A stretch of 64,000 nt of DNA, taken from contig NC_008391.1 of the NCBI RefSeq assembly GCF_000203915.1, positions 1,550,001-1,614,000 of the forward strand. Reading direction: 5' to 3'. Below the pieces are notes generated by a model, which was not told the origin of the DNA, searched no databases, and was given only the letters and a program-made list of their open reading frames with translations. Below are positions 17,191-25,893 of the stretch, piece after piece. Every line of letters starts with the position of its first letter. Within the stretch, counting starts at the first letter, position 1. The DNA comes from Burkholderia ambifaria AMMD. GTDB lineage: Bacteria; Pseudomonadota; Gammaproteobacteria; Burkholderiales; Burkholderiaceae. The position numbers were made by a program, and so were the translations under genes.

Positions 17191-18483
17191 ATGAAGCAGA
17201 AGTCGCAGGCGTGGTTCACGGTGTTCCTGCTGTTCCTGGTGTACGGGATCAACTATCTCGACCGCGTCGCACTATCGATCGTCGCGCCGATCGTGCAGAC
17301 CGATCTCGGCATCGACGCCGCACAGATGGGCCTCGTGTTCAGCACGTTCTTCATCGGCTACGCGCTGTTCAATTTCATCGGCGGGCTCGCGTCCGACCGG
17401 CTCGGGCCGAAGCTCGTGTACGTGCTGTCGGTCGGACTGTGGTCGGTGTTCTGCGGGATGACGGCGCTCACCGTCGGCTTCGTGAGCCTGCTGATCGTGC
17501 GGCTGCTGTTCGGCATGGCCGAAGGGCCGCTGTGCTCGGCCGCGAACAAGATGGTCAACAACTGGCTGCCGCGCGACGGCGCCGCGACCGCGATGGGCCT
17601 GCTCAGCGCCGGCTCGCCGCTCGGCGGCGCGATCGCCGGGCCGATCGTCGGCCTGCTGGCCGCGCAGTTCGGCTGGCGGCCGGCCTTCTGGATCGTATGC
17701 GCGATCGGGCTCGCGTGGGTCGTCGTGTGGATGATGTCGACGTCGGACCGTCCGGCCGCGCCGGTCGGCGAGGCATCGGACGCGCGTGCTGCGACGCGTG
17801 CGGCATCGCCCGCCCACGCGCCCACGACGGCCGCCGCAACGCCGGCGCACACGCTGTCGCACTACGTGCGCCAGCCGCGCATCATCGCGACGGCCGCCGC
17901 GTTCTTCAGCTACAACTACGTGCTGTTCTTTTTCCTGAGCTGGTTCCCGAGCTACCTCGTGCGTGCGCACCATCTGAACATCAAGGAGATGAGCGTCGCC
18001 ACCGTCGTGCCCTGGCTCGTCGGCACGGTCGGCCTCGCGTGCGGCGGCGCGATTTCGGATGCGCTGTACCGGCTCACCGGCAACCTGCTGCTGTCGCGCC
18101 GGATCGTGCTCGTCACCTGCCTGCTCGGCGCGGGTGCGTGCGTGGCCGTCGCGGGCGCCGTGCAGTCGACGCAAGGCGCCGTCGCACTGATGTCGGTGTC
18201 GCTGTTCTTCCTGTATGTGACGGGTGCGATCTACTGGGCGATCGTGCAGGACGTCGTGCATCCGGCCCGCGTGGGCGGCGTCAGCGGCTTCCTGCATTGC
18301 ATGGGCAGCCTGTCGGGCGTGATCGGGCCCGCCGTGACCGGCTTCATCGTCGAGCGCAGCGGCTCGTTCGCGTCCGCGTTCGTGCTGGCCGGCGCGATCG
18401 CGCTCGCGGGCGCGGTGCTGGCCGGCGTGTTCGTGCGCAACGCGCGACCGTCGAACGTGCTGCGCGAACGCACCGTGCACTGA
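17191..18483 (+). CDS. MFS transporter, anion:cation symporter family (hexuronate/glucarate type)
   Basis: Inner-membrane transporter of 430 aa with about 12 helices. The ACS-family N-terminus YGINYLDRVALSIVAP, the MFS loop ASDRLGPK and the helix-4 motif RLLFGMAEGPLCSAANKMVNNW resemble ExuT and GudP. Start at ATG 17191 has a strong AAGGAGAC; the frame open from 17155 is not used. It follows uxuB by 136 bp on the same strand and is a likely importer of the uronate or aldonate handled by ManD and UxuB. A central Ala-rich loop (about 190-225, ASDARAATRAASPAHAPTT) is longer than usual. Confidence 0.87.
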   Translation: MKQKSQAWFTVFLLFLVYGINYLDRVALSIVAPIVQTDLGIDAAQMGLVFSTFFIGYALFNFIGGLASDRLGPKLVYVLSVGLWSVFCGMTALTVGFVSLLIVRLLFGMAEGPLCSAANKMVNNWLPRDGAATAMGLLSAGSPLGGAIAGPIVGLLAAQFGWRPAFWIVCAIGLAWVVVWMMSTSDRPAAPVGEASDARAATRAASPAHAPTTAAATPAHTLSHYVRQPRIIATAAAFFSYNYVLFFFLSWFPSYLVRAHHLNIKEMSVATVVPWLVGTVGLACGGAISDALYRLTGNLLLSRRIVLVTCLLGAGACVAVAGAVQSTQGAVALMSVSLFFLYVTGAIYWAIVQDVVHPARVGGVSGFLHCMGSLSGVIGPAVTGFIVERSGSFASAFVLAGAIALAGAVLAGVFVRNARPSNVLRERTVH

Positions 18484-18499
18484 CTTTCCACGGCTGACG

Positions 18500-18540
18500 A
18501 AGGCCGCGCGGCGCCGCATGAACCGGCGCCGCGCGGCCTT
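18500..18540 (+). terminator. Strong hairpin terminator after the MFS transporter
   Basis: AAGGCCGCGCGGCGCCG (18500-18516) pairs perfectly over 17 bases with 18524-18540 around a 7-base loop CATGAAC, followed by GTCGTTTG. A very stable stem with a short, weak T-run, 16 bp after the transporter stop. Confidence 0.75.
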
Positions 18541-18699
18541 GTCGTTTGCGTCAATCATCGGTCCCTCGAATATCTCCCATCCGATATCGCGATTTCCGGT
18601 ATCGATCGCGCGCCCCTAGACTGGCTACGCGATGGCGACGCATCGCCGGCAGCACGGCGATGCGGCACGCCCCCCACAACAACGACATGGGAGAGTTCG

Positions 18700-19491
18700 A
18701 TGTCCGACCGGCATGCGCGCCGCGGCGCGCTCAAGACACTCGGCCTCGCGGCCGGCACCGCGCTGCTCGGCGCAGCGCGCGTCGCCCAGGCGGCCACACC
18801 CGAAACCGGCGCGCTGCTGGCCGGCGGCGCGACGCACCTCGCCGAGCTCACCCGCCGCCTCGCAGCCACGCCGAGACGGCGCGACTTCAAGACGGTGCCG
18901 ATGATCGTCGAGCGCCCCGATCAATGGGATCGCGCGGCGCTCATGGAAGTGATCGGCTATCGCGGCGGCCCGAAGCAGGTATGGGACAACACCGAGCTCG
19001 GCGGCCCGTGGCTGAACCTGATGCGCAATGCGCTGAACGCGCAGATCTGGGGGTTCGGTCATCCGGACTTCCTCGTCGTGTCGGCCACGCACGGCGCCGC
19101 GCATCTCGCACTGTTCGATCAGTTCGCGTGGGACAAATACGGCCTCGCTAAATTCGCGGGCGCCGCGTTTCCAACCAACACGCTGCTCGCCGCGAAACTC
19201 GCACAGTCGAAAGACGCGCACAACCACGAACTGGCCGACGGCGCATTCTCGTCGCACGACAACAGCATCGCCGCGCTCGAGCAGCGCGGCGTCGTGTTCC
19301 TGTCATGCCACAACGCGATCTGGGAACTCGCCGAACGGCTCGACCGCGCGAGCGCGAATCCGGACAAGCTGCCGCTCGACGCCCTCGCCGCCGACCTGAC
19401 CAACCATGTGATTCCGTCGGCGATCGTCACGCCGGGCGCGGTCGGCACGCTGCCCGAACTGCAGCTCGCCGGTTTCACCTACGCGAAATGA
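18700..19491 (+). CDS. Exported DsrE-like protein with twin-arginine signal
   Basis: Protein of 263 aa, first gene of a four-gene cluster. The N-terminus ARRGALKTLGLAAG, then TALLGAARVAQAA, is a Tat-like signal. The mature part looks like a DsrE/F-fold sulfur-carrier-type domain: HPDFLVVSATHGAAHLALFD (about 126-145) and RGVVFLSCHNAIWELAERL (about 203-221), whose single Cys sits where DsrE-like proteins carry the sulfur-binding Cys. The C-terminal IPSAIVTPGAVGTLPELQLAGFTYAK is also of that type. Assignment to DsrE-like is my reading of the pattern, not a family match I can verify. Eight bases separate it from the next gene, so co-translation is likely. Confidence 0.65.
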   Translation: MSDRHARRGALKTLGLAAGTALLGAARVAQAATPETGALLAGGATHLAELTRRLAATPRRRDFKTVPMIVERPDQWDRAALMEVIGYRGGPKQVWDNTELGGPWLNLMRNALNAQIWGFGHPDFLVVSATHGAAHLALFDQFAWDKYGLAKFAGAAFPTNTLLAAKLAQSKDAHNHELADGAFSSHDNSIAALEQRGVVFLSCHNAIWELAERLDRASANPDKLPLDALAADLTNHVIPSAIVTPGAVGTLPELQLAGFTYAK

Positions 19492-19499
19492 GGCGCGCC

Positions 19500-20564
19500 A
19501 TGACATCGATCCGCACGCGCGCTCCGTTGCAACGCCGGTGGCGCATGACACTGCATGCTGCGCTGGCCGCGCTCTGCTGCACGTCGGCGCTGTCGCTCGC
19601 CGCACCGGCCGCCCCTTCCGCCAGCATCTTTCCGCCGTGGCAGGATGGCCGCAACAACGACGCGACGAACCGCGGCCTCGAATTCACGGTGCCGCAGGTC
19701 GACGTGCTCGCCGATTTCCATGGCGACCTCACCGCGCCGAAGCTCGTCCTGTACGTCGGCGGCAATTACTTCTTCGCGATGGCGCCGCTCGTCGCGAAGT
19801 TCGAGGCCGATCATCCCGAATACCGCGGCCGCATCTACTGGGAAACGATCCCGCCCGGCTTGCTCGTGAAGCAGATTCACGCGGGCGGCACGATCACCGT
19901 GGGCAACATGACGTGGACGGTCAAGCCCGATGCGTATTTCGCGGGGCTCGGCAAGATCGACGAGCTGATCGCGGACGGCACGCTCGAAGGGCCGGCCGTG
20001 CCGTACGTGACGAACCAGCTGACGATCATGGTGCGCGCCGGCAACCCGAAGCACATCGCGTCGCTGAACGATCTCGCGCGGCCCGACGTGCAGCTCGCGA
20101 TGCCGAACCCGGCATTCGAAGGCGTCGCGCGGCAGATTCGCGCGTCGCTCGTGAAGGCCGGCGGCGATGCGCTCGCGCGCACCGTCTACGACGACAAGGT
20201 GCGCGCCGGCACGACCGAACTCACGCACATCCATCATCGGGAAACCGCGCTGTTCCTGATGCAGGGCCGCGCGGACGCCGGCGTGCTGTGGCAGTCGGAA
20301 GCGGCGTTCCAGGAACAGGTCGGGCATCCGCTGATGCACATCGACATTCCACCCGAGCACAATACGACGGCGATCTATGCGGGCGCGATGGTGAAGCACG
20401 CGCCGCATCCGGAAGCCGCGCGTGCATGGCTGGCGTTCATCCGGTCGCCGGACGCATTCCGGATTTTCGCGCGCTACGGCTTCGGGCAATACGACGCGAC
20501 GGCGCCGACGCCGCATCTCGCGCCGCCTGTCGCGCCACGGCAAGACCGGCCCGACGCGAGCTAA
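19500..20564 (+). CDS. Periplasmic substrate-binding protein, ModA-like (type 2 PBP)
   Basis: Exported binding protein of 354 aa with a signal peptide at about 1-38 (ending SLAAPAAPSA). LVLYVGGNYFFAMAPLVAKFEADHPEYRG (about 81-109) is the first strand and helix of a ModA-like fold; later blocks are VPYVTNQLTIMVRAGNP and FLMQGRADAGVLWQSEAAF, the latter typical of molybdate- or sulfate-type binding proteins. No ABC permease or ATPase is encoded nearby, so it does not look like an ordinary uptake component and may deliver a ligand to the redox proteins in the same cluster. Start at ATG 19500, eight bases after the previous stop. Confidence 0.75.
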   Translation: MTSIRTRAPLQRRWRMTLHAALAALCCTSALSLAAPAAPSASIFPPWQDGRNNDATNRGLEFTVPQVDVLADFHGDLTAPKLVLYVGGNYFFAMAPLVAKFEADHPEYRGRIYWETIPPGLLVKQIHAGGTITVGNMTWTVKPDAYFAGLGKIDELIADGTLEGPAVPYVTNQLTIMVRAGNPKHIASLNDLARPDVQLAMPNPAFEGVARQIRASLVKAGGDALARTVYDDKVRAGTTELTHIHHRETALFLMQGRADAGVLWQSEAAFQEQVGHPLMHIDIPPEHNTTAIYAGAMVKHAPHPEAARAWLAFIRSPDAFRIFARYGFGQYDATAPTPHLAPPVAPRQDRPDAS

Positions 20565-20610
20565 GTACGCGAGCGCACGCGCAACAAGACAGACAACAAG
20601 GAGGGGACAC

Positions 20611-21297
20611 GTGAACGATTCGGTCGACCTACCGCGGCGCCGGTTCGCGCCGCTGCTGCTCGCCGCGGCCGCGCTGCTGGCCGGCCACGCCCGCGCGGAC
20701 GACATCGCGCTCGGCAAGACGATCGCCACCCAGGGCACGACGACGGGCGTGACCGCCTGCATCGGCTGTCACGGTGCACTGGGCGAAGGCAACGCGGCCG
20801 CCGGCTTCCCGCGTCTCGCCGGCACGAACGCCGGCTACCTGTCCGTGCAACTCGCCGCGTTCGCGGACGGCAGCCGTCAGAACCCGGTCATGCAGCCGCT
20901 CGCGAAACAGCTGTCGCCGCACGAGCGCGATGCGGTGTCCGCGTATTTCGCGAGCCTGCCCGCGCCGCCGGCCGTCACGGCGTCCAACGCCACGTCGATC
21001 GATCCGGCCAACACCGGCGCATGGCTCGCGACGCGTGGACGCTGGTCGCAGGGCCTGCCCGCCTGCGCGCAATGCCACGGCGCGGGCGGCCTCGGCGTGG
21101 GCGCCGCGTTTCCGCCGCTCGCCGGCCAGCCGGCCGCGTATCTCGCGGGCCAGCTGCACGGCTGGAAGCACGGCGCGCGCGCACCCGGCCCGATGGCGCT
21201 GATGCCGATGATCGCCGGCAAGCTGTCCGACGCCGACATCGACGCGGTGGCCGCCTACTATGCGCGCGGCGGCGCCGCCAACGGAGAAAAACAATGA
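20611..21297 (+). CDS. Dihaem cytochrome c, c4-like (TsdB-like)
   Basis: Periplasmic c-type cytochrome of 228 aa with two haem sites, C50-x2-C53-H54 (CIGCH) and C152-x2-C155-H156 (CAQCH), each at the start of a c4-type half with GFPRLAG/FPPLAGQ and Met-rich distal segments (NPVMQPLA, MALMPMIAGKLSD). Signal peptide about 1-29 (ending GHARA). GTG start at 20611 is fixed by AAGGAGGGG eight bases upstream; there is no suitable ATG in the frame near it. Its stop overlaps the ATG of the next cytochrome (ATGA), so the two are translationally coupled and it is a natural electron acceptor for it. Confidence 0.88.
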   Translation: MNDSVDLPRRRFAPLLLAAAALLAGHARADDIALGKTIATQGTTTGVTACIGCHGALGEGNAAAGFPRLAGTNAGYLSVQLAAFADGSRQNPVMQPLAKQLSPHERDAVSAYFASLPAPPAVTASNATSIDPANTGAWLATRGRWSQGLPACAQCHGAGGLGVGAAFPPLAGQPAAYLAGQLHGWKHGARAPGPMALMPMIAGKLSDADIDAVAAYYARGGAANGEKQ

Positions 21298-22223
21298 TCG
21301 ACCGCACGAAGCTGATCCGCGGCGCGCTGGTGGGCGCGGCCTGGCTGCCCGCGCTCGCCTGCGCGGCCGCGCCGCAGGAAGTACCGGCCGCCGCATCCGC
21401 CATCGCGGCGGCACCGCTTCCAGCCGCGGCGGCGAAGCCGTTCACGCCACCGCCCGAATCCGCGATCCCTGCCGACGACTTCGGCAAGACCGTGAAGCTC
21501 GGCGAGCAGATCTTCCTGCACACACCCGAGTACGCGGGCAAGTACGTCGGCAACAAGCTTACTTGCGCGAGCTGCCACCTCGACGCGGGCCGCCGGCCCG
21601 ATGCGGGCCCGATGTGGGCCGCGTACCTGCTGTACCCGGCCTACCGCAGCAAGAACGGCCACGTGAACACGTTCGCCGAACGTCTGCAGGGATGCTTTCG
21701 CTACAGCATGAACGGCAAGGCGCCGCCGGCTGGCGACCCGATCCTCGTTGCGCTCGAAACCTATTCGTACTGGCTCGCGAAGGGCGCGCCGGTCGGCACG
21801 AGGCTGCCCGGCCAGGGTTTTCCGAAACTGCCGCCGCCCGCGCAAAAGGCCGACTACGCGCGCGGCGCCGCCGTCTACACGCAGCACTGCGCGCTGTGTC
21901 ACGGCGCGGACGGCCAGGGACGATCGAGCGGCGACAAGCCGGTCTTTCCGGCGCTGTGGGGCGCGCGCTCGTTCAACTGGGGGGCGGGGATGGGCGACAT
22001 CCGCAACGCGGCCGGCTTCGTGAAGGCCAATATGCCGCTCGGGCTCGGCGGCACGCTGACCGATCAGCAAGCGTGGGACGTCGCGACCTTCATGGACAGC
22101 CACGAGCGCCCGCAGGACCCGCGCTTCACCGGCTCCGTGCAGGCCACGCGCGCGAAATTCCATGACACGCCCGACTCGATGTACGGGCGCGACGTGAACG
22201 GCCACGTGCTCGGCGCGCCGTGA
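21294..22223 (+). CDS. Dihaem cytochrome c, thiosulfate dehydrogenase (TsdA)-like
   Basis: Exported protein of 309 aa. Haem 1 is C91-x2-C94-H95 within YVGNKLTCASCHLDAG and haem 2 is C199-x2-C202-H203 (CALCH). Between them ERLQGCFRYSMNG places C134 where TsdA enzymes have the unusual Cys axial haem ligand, and the flanking residues match that pattern. TsdA oxidises thiosulfate to tetrathionate or the reverse. Signal peptide and a Pro/Ala-rich linker occupy about 1-55. The preceding c4-type cytochrome resembles TsdB partners. Thiosulfate is the best guess, but the DsrE-like and ModA-like neighbours are not part of the known tsdBA arrangement, so another sulfur compound is possible. Confidence 0.78.
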   Translation: MIDRTKLIRGALVGAAWLPALACAAAPQEVPAAASAIAAAPLPAAAAKPFTPPPESAIPADDFGKTVKLGEQIFLHTPEYAGKYVGNKLTCASCHLDAGRRPDAGPMWAAYLLYPAYRSKNGHVNTFAERLQGCFRYSMNGKAPPAGDPILVALETYSYWLAKGAPVGTRLPGQGFPKLPPPAQKADYARGAAVYTQHCALCHGADGQGRSSGDKPVFPALWGARSFNWGAGMGDIRNAAGFVKANMPLGLGGTLTDQQAWDVATFMDSHERPQDPRFTGSVQATRAKFHDTPDSMYGRDVNGHVLGAP

Positions 22224-22248
22224 CGTGCGCGCGCCGCGGCCTGCGTGA

Positions 22249-24171
22249 TCACGGACGCCAACGATACACGACGACGCTCGACCCGTTGTAGTTGTCCTTC
22301 GTGATCACGTATTCGCCGGTCGAGCGCCGGTACGCGCGGATGCCGTACATCGAGTCGACGTCGTTGCCGACGTCCATCGCGGACGTGTTCGAGTTCGTCA
22401 GCGTCGTGACGAGACTGCCGGTGTTCAGGTCGAACACGTCGACGTTCGGCACCGTGTGCACGTAGCCGACGAACAGGTAGTGGCCGGCCGCCGCCATCGA
22501 TTTCGGGTTCGCGCTCGTCAGGTCGATCGCCACGTTCGGCGTGGTCGTGTTGCCGGCCTTCCAGCCGCGATAGACCTCGATGTGCCCGTTCATCGCGGTC
22601 CAGTCCCAGCTGCCCGAGAGGCCTTGCGCGAGGATCATCGTGTCGCTGTCGGCTTGGTAGATGATCCGCGTGAGCGGCAGCACCGTGCGCGGAATCTGGA
22701 TCTGCACCGGCGTGCCCCAGGTCGGCTTGCCGGTCGCGTCGAAGCCCGTCATCGGATAGTGCGAGATGTTGTTGGTGCGATCGAGCCCGGCCCATACGTC
22801 GCCGTTGTCGTCGAGCGAGAAACCGGCCGTCACCTGCAGGGTCGTGTTGAACGGCTTGCCGGGGATCGAGCCGTCCGGAATCGCGATATAGCCGCTCGCG
22901 CTGTTGAAGTGATAGATGTTGTAGTTGCCCGGGTTCTGCCCGGTCGCGACGAGCATCCGGGTGCCCTTCACCAGCGCGAGCTGGCCGAAATGCTGGCCGC
23001 GCTGGTAGTCCTTCATGTCGAGACGCGGGTCCTTCGGATAGGTGAACGGATCGATCGTGTTCGCGACGAACGTGCCGCCCGCCGTACCGGTATAGACGTT
23101 GTTGCCACTGTAGAAGAACGCGCCGTCGGTCGCCGGGTCGGGCGCGGCGGCGCCCTCGAAGTTCAGCGCCTGCAGCTTCCATTGCAGCACGCCCGTGGGG
23201 CTGTACGAATGGAGGTCGGTGCTGCCGTTGCGCCCGAGATCCCAGCCGCCGCCCCACGCGTTGTTCAGCACGTACAGGTTGCCGGCCGCGTCCTTGCCGA
23301 TGCCCGCGACGCGCGTGAAGCGCTTGTCGCCGACCTGCCCCTTGATGCCCGACGTCGTGTCGAGATAGCCGCCCAGCACGCCGAACGTACCGATCTGCAA
23401 GGGCAGGCCGGCGAGCGTGTAGACCTTGATGTTCATGTCGGGCCCTTCGTCGCCCACCAGCATCTGTCCGCTTGGCGCATCGAAATACAGCGACGCGGGC
23501 CGCGCGCGTGCCGCCATCTGGATCGTGTTCATCGCCGTGCCGGTCGGGCTGAACTGCGCGACGATACCCGCGCTCTTGCGCGCGACCCACAGGTTGCCCC
23601 CCGCGTCGAGTGCGAGCGCGCCGGGCCCCGATACGCTGATGTCGCGCTGCCACACGCCGTCCGTCGTATACACACGCACGCGGTTGCCGTAGAAGTCGCT
23701 CACGTACAGCAGGTTGCCGGTCGTCGCGAGGCCGGTGATCACGTCCGCGTACTGGATGCCCGTCCACGTGCTGACCGGGATGCGCAAGTCGCGCTGGTTC
23801 GTGCTGCGGTTGTAGCGGCCGACCGAGCCGCTGCCGAACGTGCGGTTGTAGCCGAGCGCGACGAACAGCGAGTTCGCGTTGCCGGTGATCGCGCCGCCCT
23901 GGAATTCGTCGTGGATGCCGATCGTGCCGAGCGTCTGCCCGTTCTGGTAGATCGCGACGCCGCCGGCGTTCTCGTCCCAGCGCGACGCCGTATAGATCAC
24001 GCCTTCGGGCGCGACCCACAACGAGCGTGCGCCGTTGCCAACGTGCGCGGCCAGCGTGCCGAACGTGTTTGCGACCCAGTCCGTCGTGTATTGCGCCTGT
24101 GCGTGACTGACCGGCGCCAGCACGGCCATGCACAATCCAAGCAATGCCGCGCGAATTTGTTTCGATAACAT
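22249..24171 (-). CDS. Secreted beta-propeller (NHL/SMP-30-like) protein
   Basis: Exported protein of 640 aa, signal peptide about 1-24 (LLGLCMAVLAPVSHAQA). The rest is a series of repeated beta blades with phrases such as GPGALALDAGGNLWVARKSAG, AGIGKDAAGNLYVLNNAWGG, TAGFSLDDNGDVWAGLDRT and MAAAGHYLFVGYVHT, characteristic of NHL or SMP-30-type propellers, probably two propellers given the length. No catalytic residues can be named. Start at ATG 24171; the frame continues upstream to 24264 but without signal-peptide character. It is a single gene converging on the cytochrome cluster with 25 bp between, and has a long AT-rich promoter region. Confidence 0.75.
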   Translation of the reverse strand: MLSKQIRAALLGLCMAVLAPVSHAQAQYTTDWVANTFGTLAAHVGNGARSLWVAPEGVIYTASRWDENAGGVAIYQNGQTLGTIGIHDEFQGGAITGNANSLFVALGYNRTFGSGSVGRYNRSTNQRDLRIPVSTWTGIQYADVITGLATTGNLLYVSDFYGNRVRVYTTDGVWQRDISVSGPGALALDAGGNLWVARKSAGIVAQFSPTGTAMNTIQMAARARPASLYFDAPSGQMLVGDEGPDMNIKVYTLAGLPLQIGTFGVLGGYLDTTSGIKGQVGDKRFTRVAGIGKDAAGNLYVLNNAWGGGWDLGRNGSTDLHSYSPTGVLQWKLQALNFEGAAAPDPATDGAFFYSGNNVYTGTAGGTFVANTIDPFTYPKDPRLDMKDYQRGQHFGQLALVKGTRMLVATGQNPGNYNIYHFNSASGYIAIPDGSIPGKPFNTTLQVTAGFSLDDNGDVWAGLDRTNNISHYPMTGFDATGKPTWGTPVQIQIPRTVLPLTRIIYQADSDTMILAQGLSGSWDWTAMNGHIEVYRGWKAGNTTTPNVAIDLTSANPKSMAAAGHYLFVGYVHTVPNVDVFDLNTGSLVTTLTNSNTSAMDVGNDVDSMYGIRAYRRSTGEYVITKDNYNGSSVVVYRWRP

Positions 24172-24699
24172 GAACGATGCTCCCGGACGATCACTACTCG
24201 ATACTCTAGTTCGGCGCGTATGAAATATTGGTGATTTCTGCAAAAATCCGGTCATTTCCACCACGAGTTGCTTATTACGTTTTTTACCCGGGATCGCCCC
24301 GCGGTTCCCCGCCCGATAGCGCTGTGGCGACTCATCATCACCGGCATTTTGTTCCGAATTTCACGCAACATATGCGTCATTTTTTCTGATACACGCGCAT
24401 TGCATTTCCATTGCCGGCAAATCGACTCATGATTACAAATCGAAATTAAAATGAAAGAGAAAAAATATTATTCGGCTGCATGCCGCATTGCCGGGAAATC
24501 GTGAAGAAGTGAAATAAGGCGGGACGCGGCGGACTGCGGACTGCGGTTGCCGATGAAGATGGAGAGAGGGAGACGAAGATGTGCCGCCCGCGCGTGCGAA
24601 GCGTGACGCGGGTCGCGTTGAAGGAAGCAGGCCGTACACGGGCCCGGCGCACAACCGGCGGCCCGCATCGCGCGCGGACCGCCGGTCCCGCGGGTGCCG
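24172..24699. other. AT-rich intergenic region between propeller gene and porin
   Basis: About 530 bp without a credible gene. The half nearest the propeller gene (about 24200-24480) is clearly poorer in G+C than the rest of the window, with A/T runs such as GAGAAAAAATATTATTCG, and includes GAAAT-N7-ATTTC (24222-24238). Short frames on the complement at 24433-24654 look accidental. The porin-side end holds that gene's terminator hairpin. Confidence 0.55.
24654..24686 (-). terminator. Hairpin after the porin gene
   Basis: ACCGGCGG (24654-24661) pairs with CCGCCGGT (24679-24686), with a competing inner stem GGACC-GCC-GGTCC. It lies 14 bp downstream of the porin stop on the complement. No T-run is visible. 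Confidence 0.4.
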
Positions 24700-25893
24700 T
24701 CAGAACTTCTGACGCAGGCCGAGGCTGACGATTGCCTGCGATCGCGAATCGGACGAGTGGCCGTTCGCCTTGTCCGACGCCGCCGCGGTCGCGGCCACCG
24801 GCCGGCCGAGTGCGTCGAGCGTCGTGCCGGACGCACGCTGGTACGCGCCGAGCAGGTACACGCTGGTGCGCTTCGACAGGTCGTAGACCGCGCCGAGCGT
24901 GACGTTGTGATACTGCGCGCGGTCGTCGATGCCGTCGACGTCGCTGCCGCGCGTGTAGCTGTAGCCGACGAACAGCTGGGTCTGCGGCTGTACGTTCCAG
25001 CGCGTGAACACGCCCGCGACGTTGAACGTCGCATGACCGCTGAACAGCGACTGCGCGCCGCTGCGGTACTGAATGTTGCTGTAGTTCACGCCGACGACGG
25101 CCGGGCCGAAGTTGTACGTCGCGCCGGTTGCGATCACCTGCTGCGACTGCGCGCTCGCATAGCCTTCGTTGATCGACGAGTTGAACAGCCCATCATCGGT
25201 GCTCTGCCATTTGCCGGCCGTCGGATCGGTCGCGCCCGTCTTGCTGTTGTCCGAGCGCTCGTAGCCGACGCCCACGCGCAGCGGCCCTGCCGCGTATGCG
25301 GCGCCGACGCTCCACGTGTTGCGCTGCTTCATGCTGCCCGGCTGGCTGCCGAAGCCGTACAGCGCGCCGAACGTGAAGCCCGCGTAGTTCGCGCTCGTGT
25401 ACTTGATCGAGCTGTCGACGCGCGCGGTCTGGTCGAGATCGTCGATGTCGCCCGGGTGCGCGCCGAACCCGCCGATGAACGACGACGGAGCCACTGGGCT
25501 CACGAAGTCGTTGAGCGACGTGTACTGGCGGCCGAGCGTGACCGTGCCGTAGCGGGTGCTGCCGACGCCGACGAACGCCTGGCGGCCGAACTGGCGGCCG
25601 CCCTGGCCCGACGTGCCGTTGGTCACGTCGAAACCGTTCTCGAGCACGAACAGCGCGCGCATTCCGCCGCCGAGATCCTCGGAACCCTTGATGCCCCAGC
25701 GGCTGCCCGACAGGTTGCCGGTGGTCAGGCCGACTTCCGAATGCCCGGTGTAGGCGCCCGGCGAGCCGACCCGTTCGTTGCTGCGATAGGTCACGCCCGC
25801 GTCGACGATGCCGTACAGCGTGACGGAGCTTTGCGCGGATGCGACGCCCGCGAGCGAGAGCAGCAGCGGTGCTGCGATCAGTTGCTTGTTCAT
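24700..25893 (-). CDS. Gram-negative porin, OmpC-like
   Basis: Outer-membrane porin of 397 aa. Signal peptide 1-20 (LLSLAGVASA), mature start QSSVTLYGIVDAGVTYRSN, conserved block RWGIKGSEDLGGGMRALFVLENGFDV, and terminal Phe (GLRQKF). Start at ATG 25893 because this gives the normal porin signal peptide; upstream residues in the same frame do not. It is not obviously in an operon: the propeller gene downstream is more than 500 bp away and LysE is divergent. Substrate preference cannot be told from sequence. Confidence 0.92.
   Translation of the reverse strand: MNKQLIAAPLLLSLAGVASAQSSVTLYGIVDAGVTYRSNERVGSPGAYTGHSEVGLTTGNLSGSRWGIKGSEDLGGGMRALFVLENGFDVTNGTSGQGGRQFGRQAFVGVGSTRYGTVTLGRQYTSLNDFVSPVAPSSFIGGFGAHPGDIDDLDQTARVDSSIKYTSANYAGFTFGALYGFGSQPGSMKQRNTWSVGAAYAAGPLRVGVGYERSDNSKTGATDPTAGKWQSTDDGLFNSSINEGYASAQSQQVIATGATYNFGPAVVGVNYSNIQYRSGAQSLFSGHATFNVAGVFTRWNVQPQTQLFVGYSYTRGSDVDGIDDRAQYHNVTLGAVYDLSKRTSVYLLGAYQRASGTTLDALGRPVAATAAASDKANGHSSDSRSQAIVSLGLRQKF

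Noticed and set aside
24433..24654. Two short overlapping frames in the AT-rich gap
   Set aside because: No ribosome binding site or family resemblance; sequence is low-complexity Phe/Ser.
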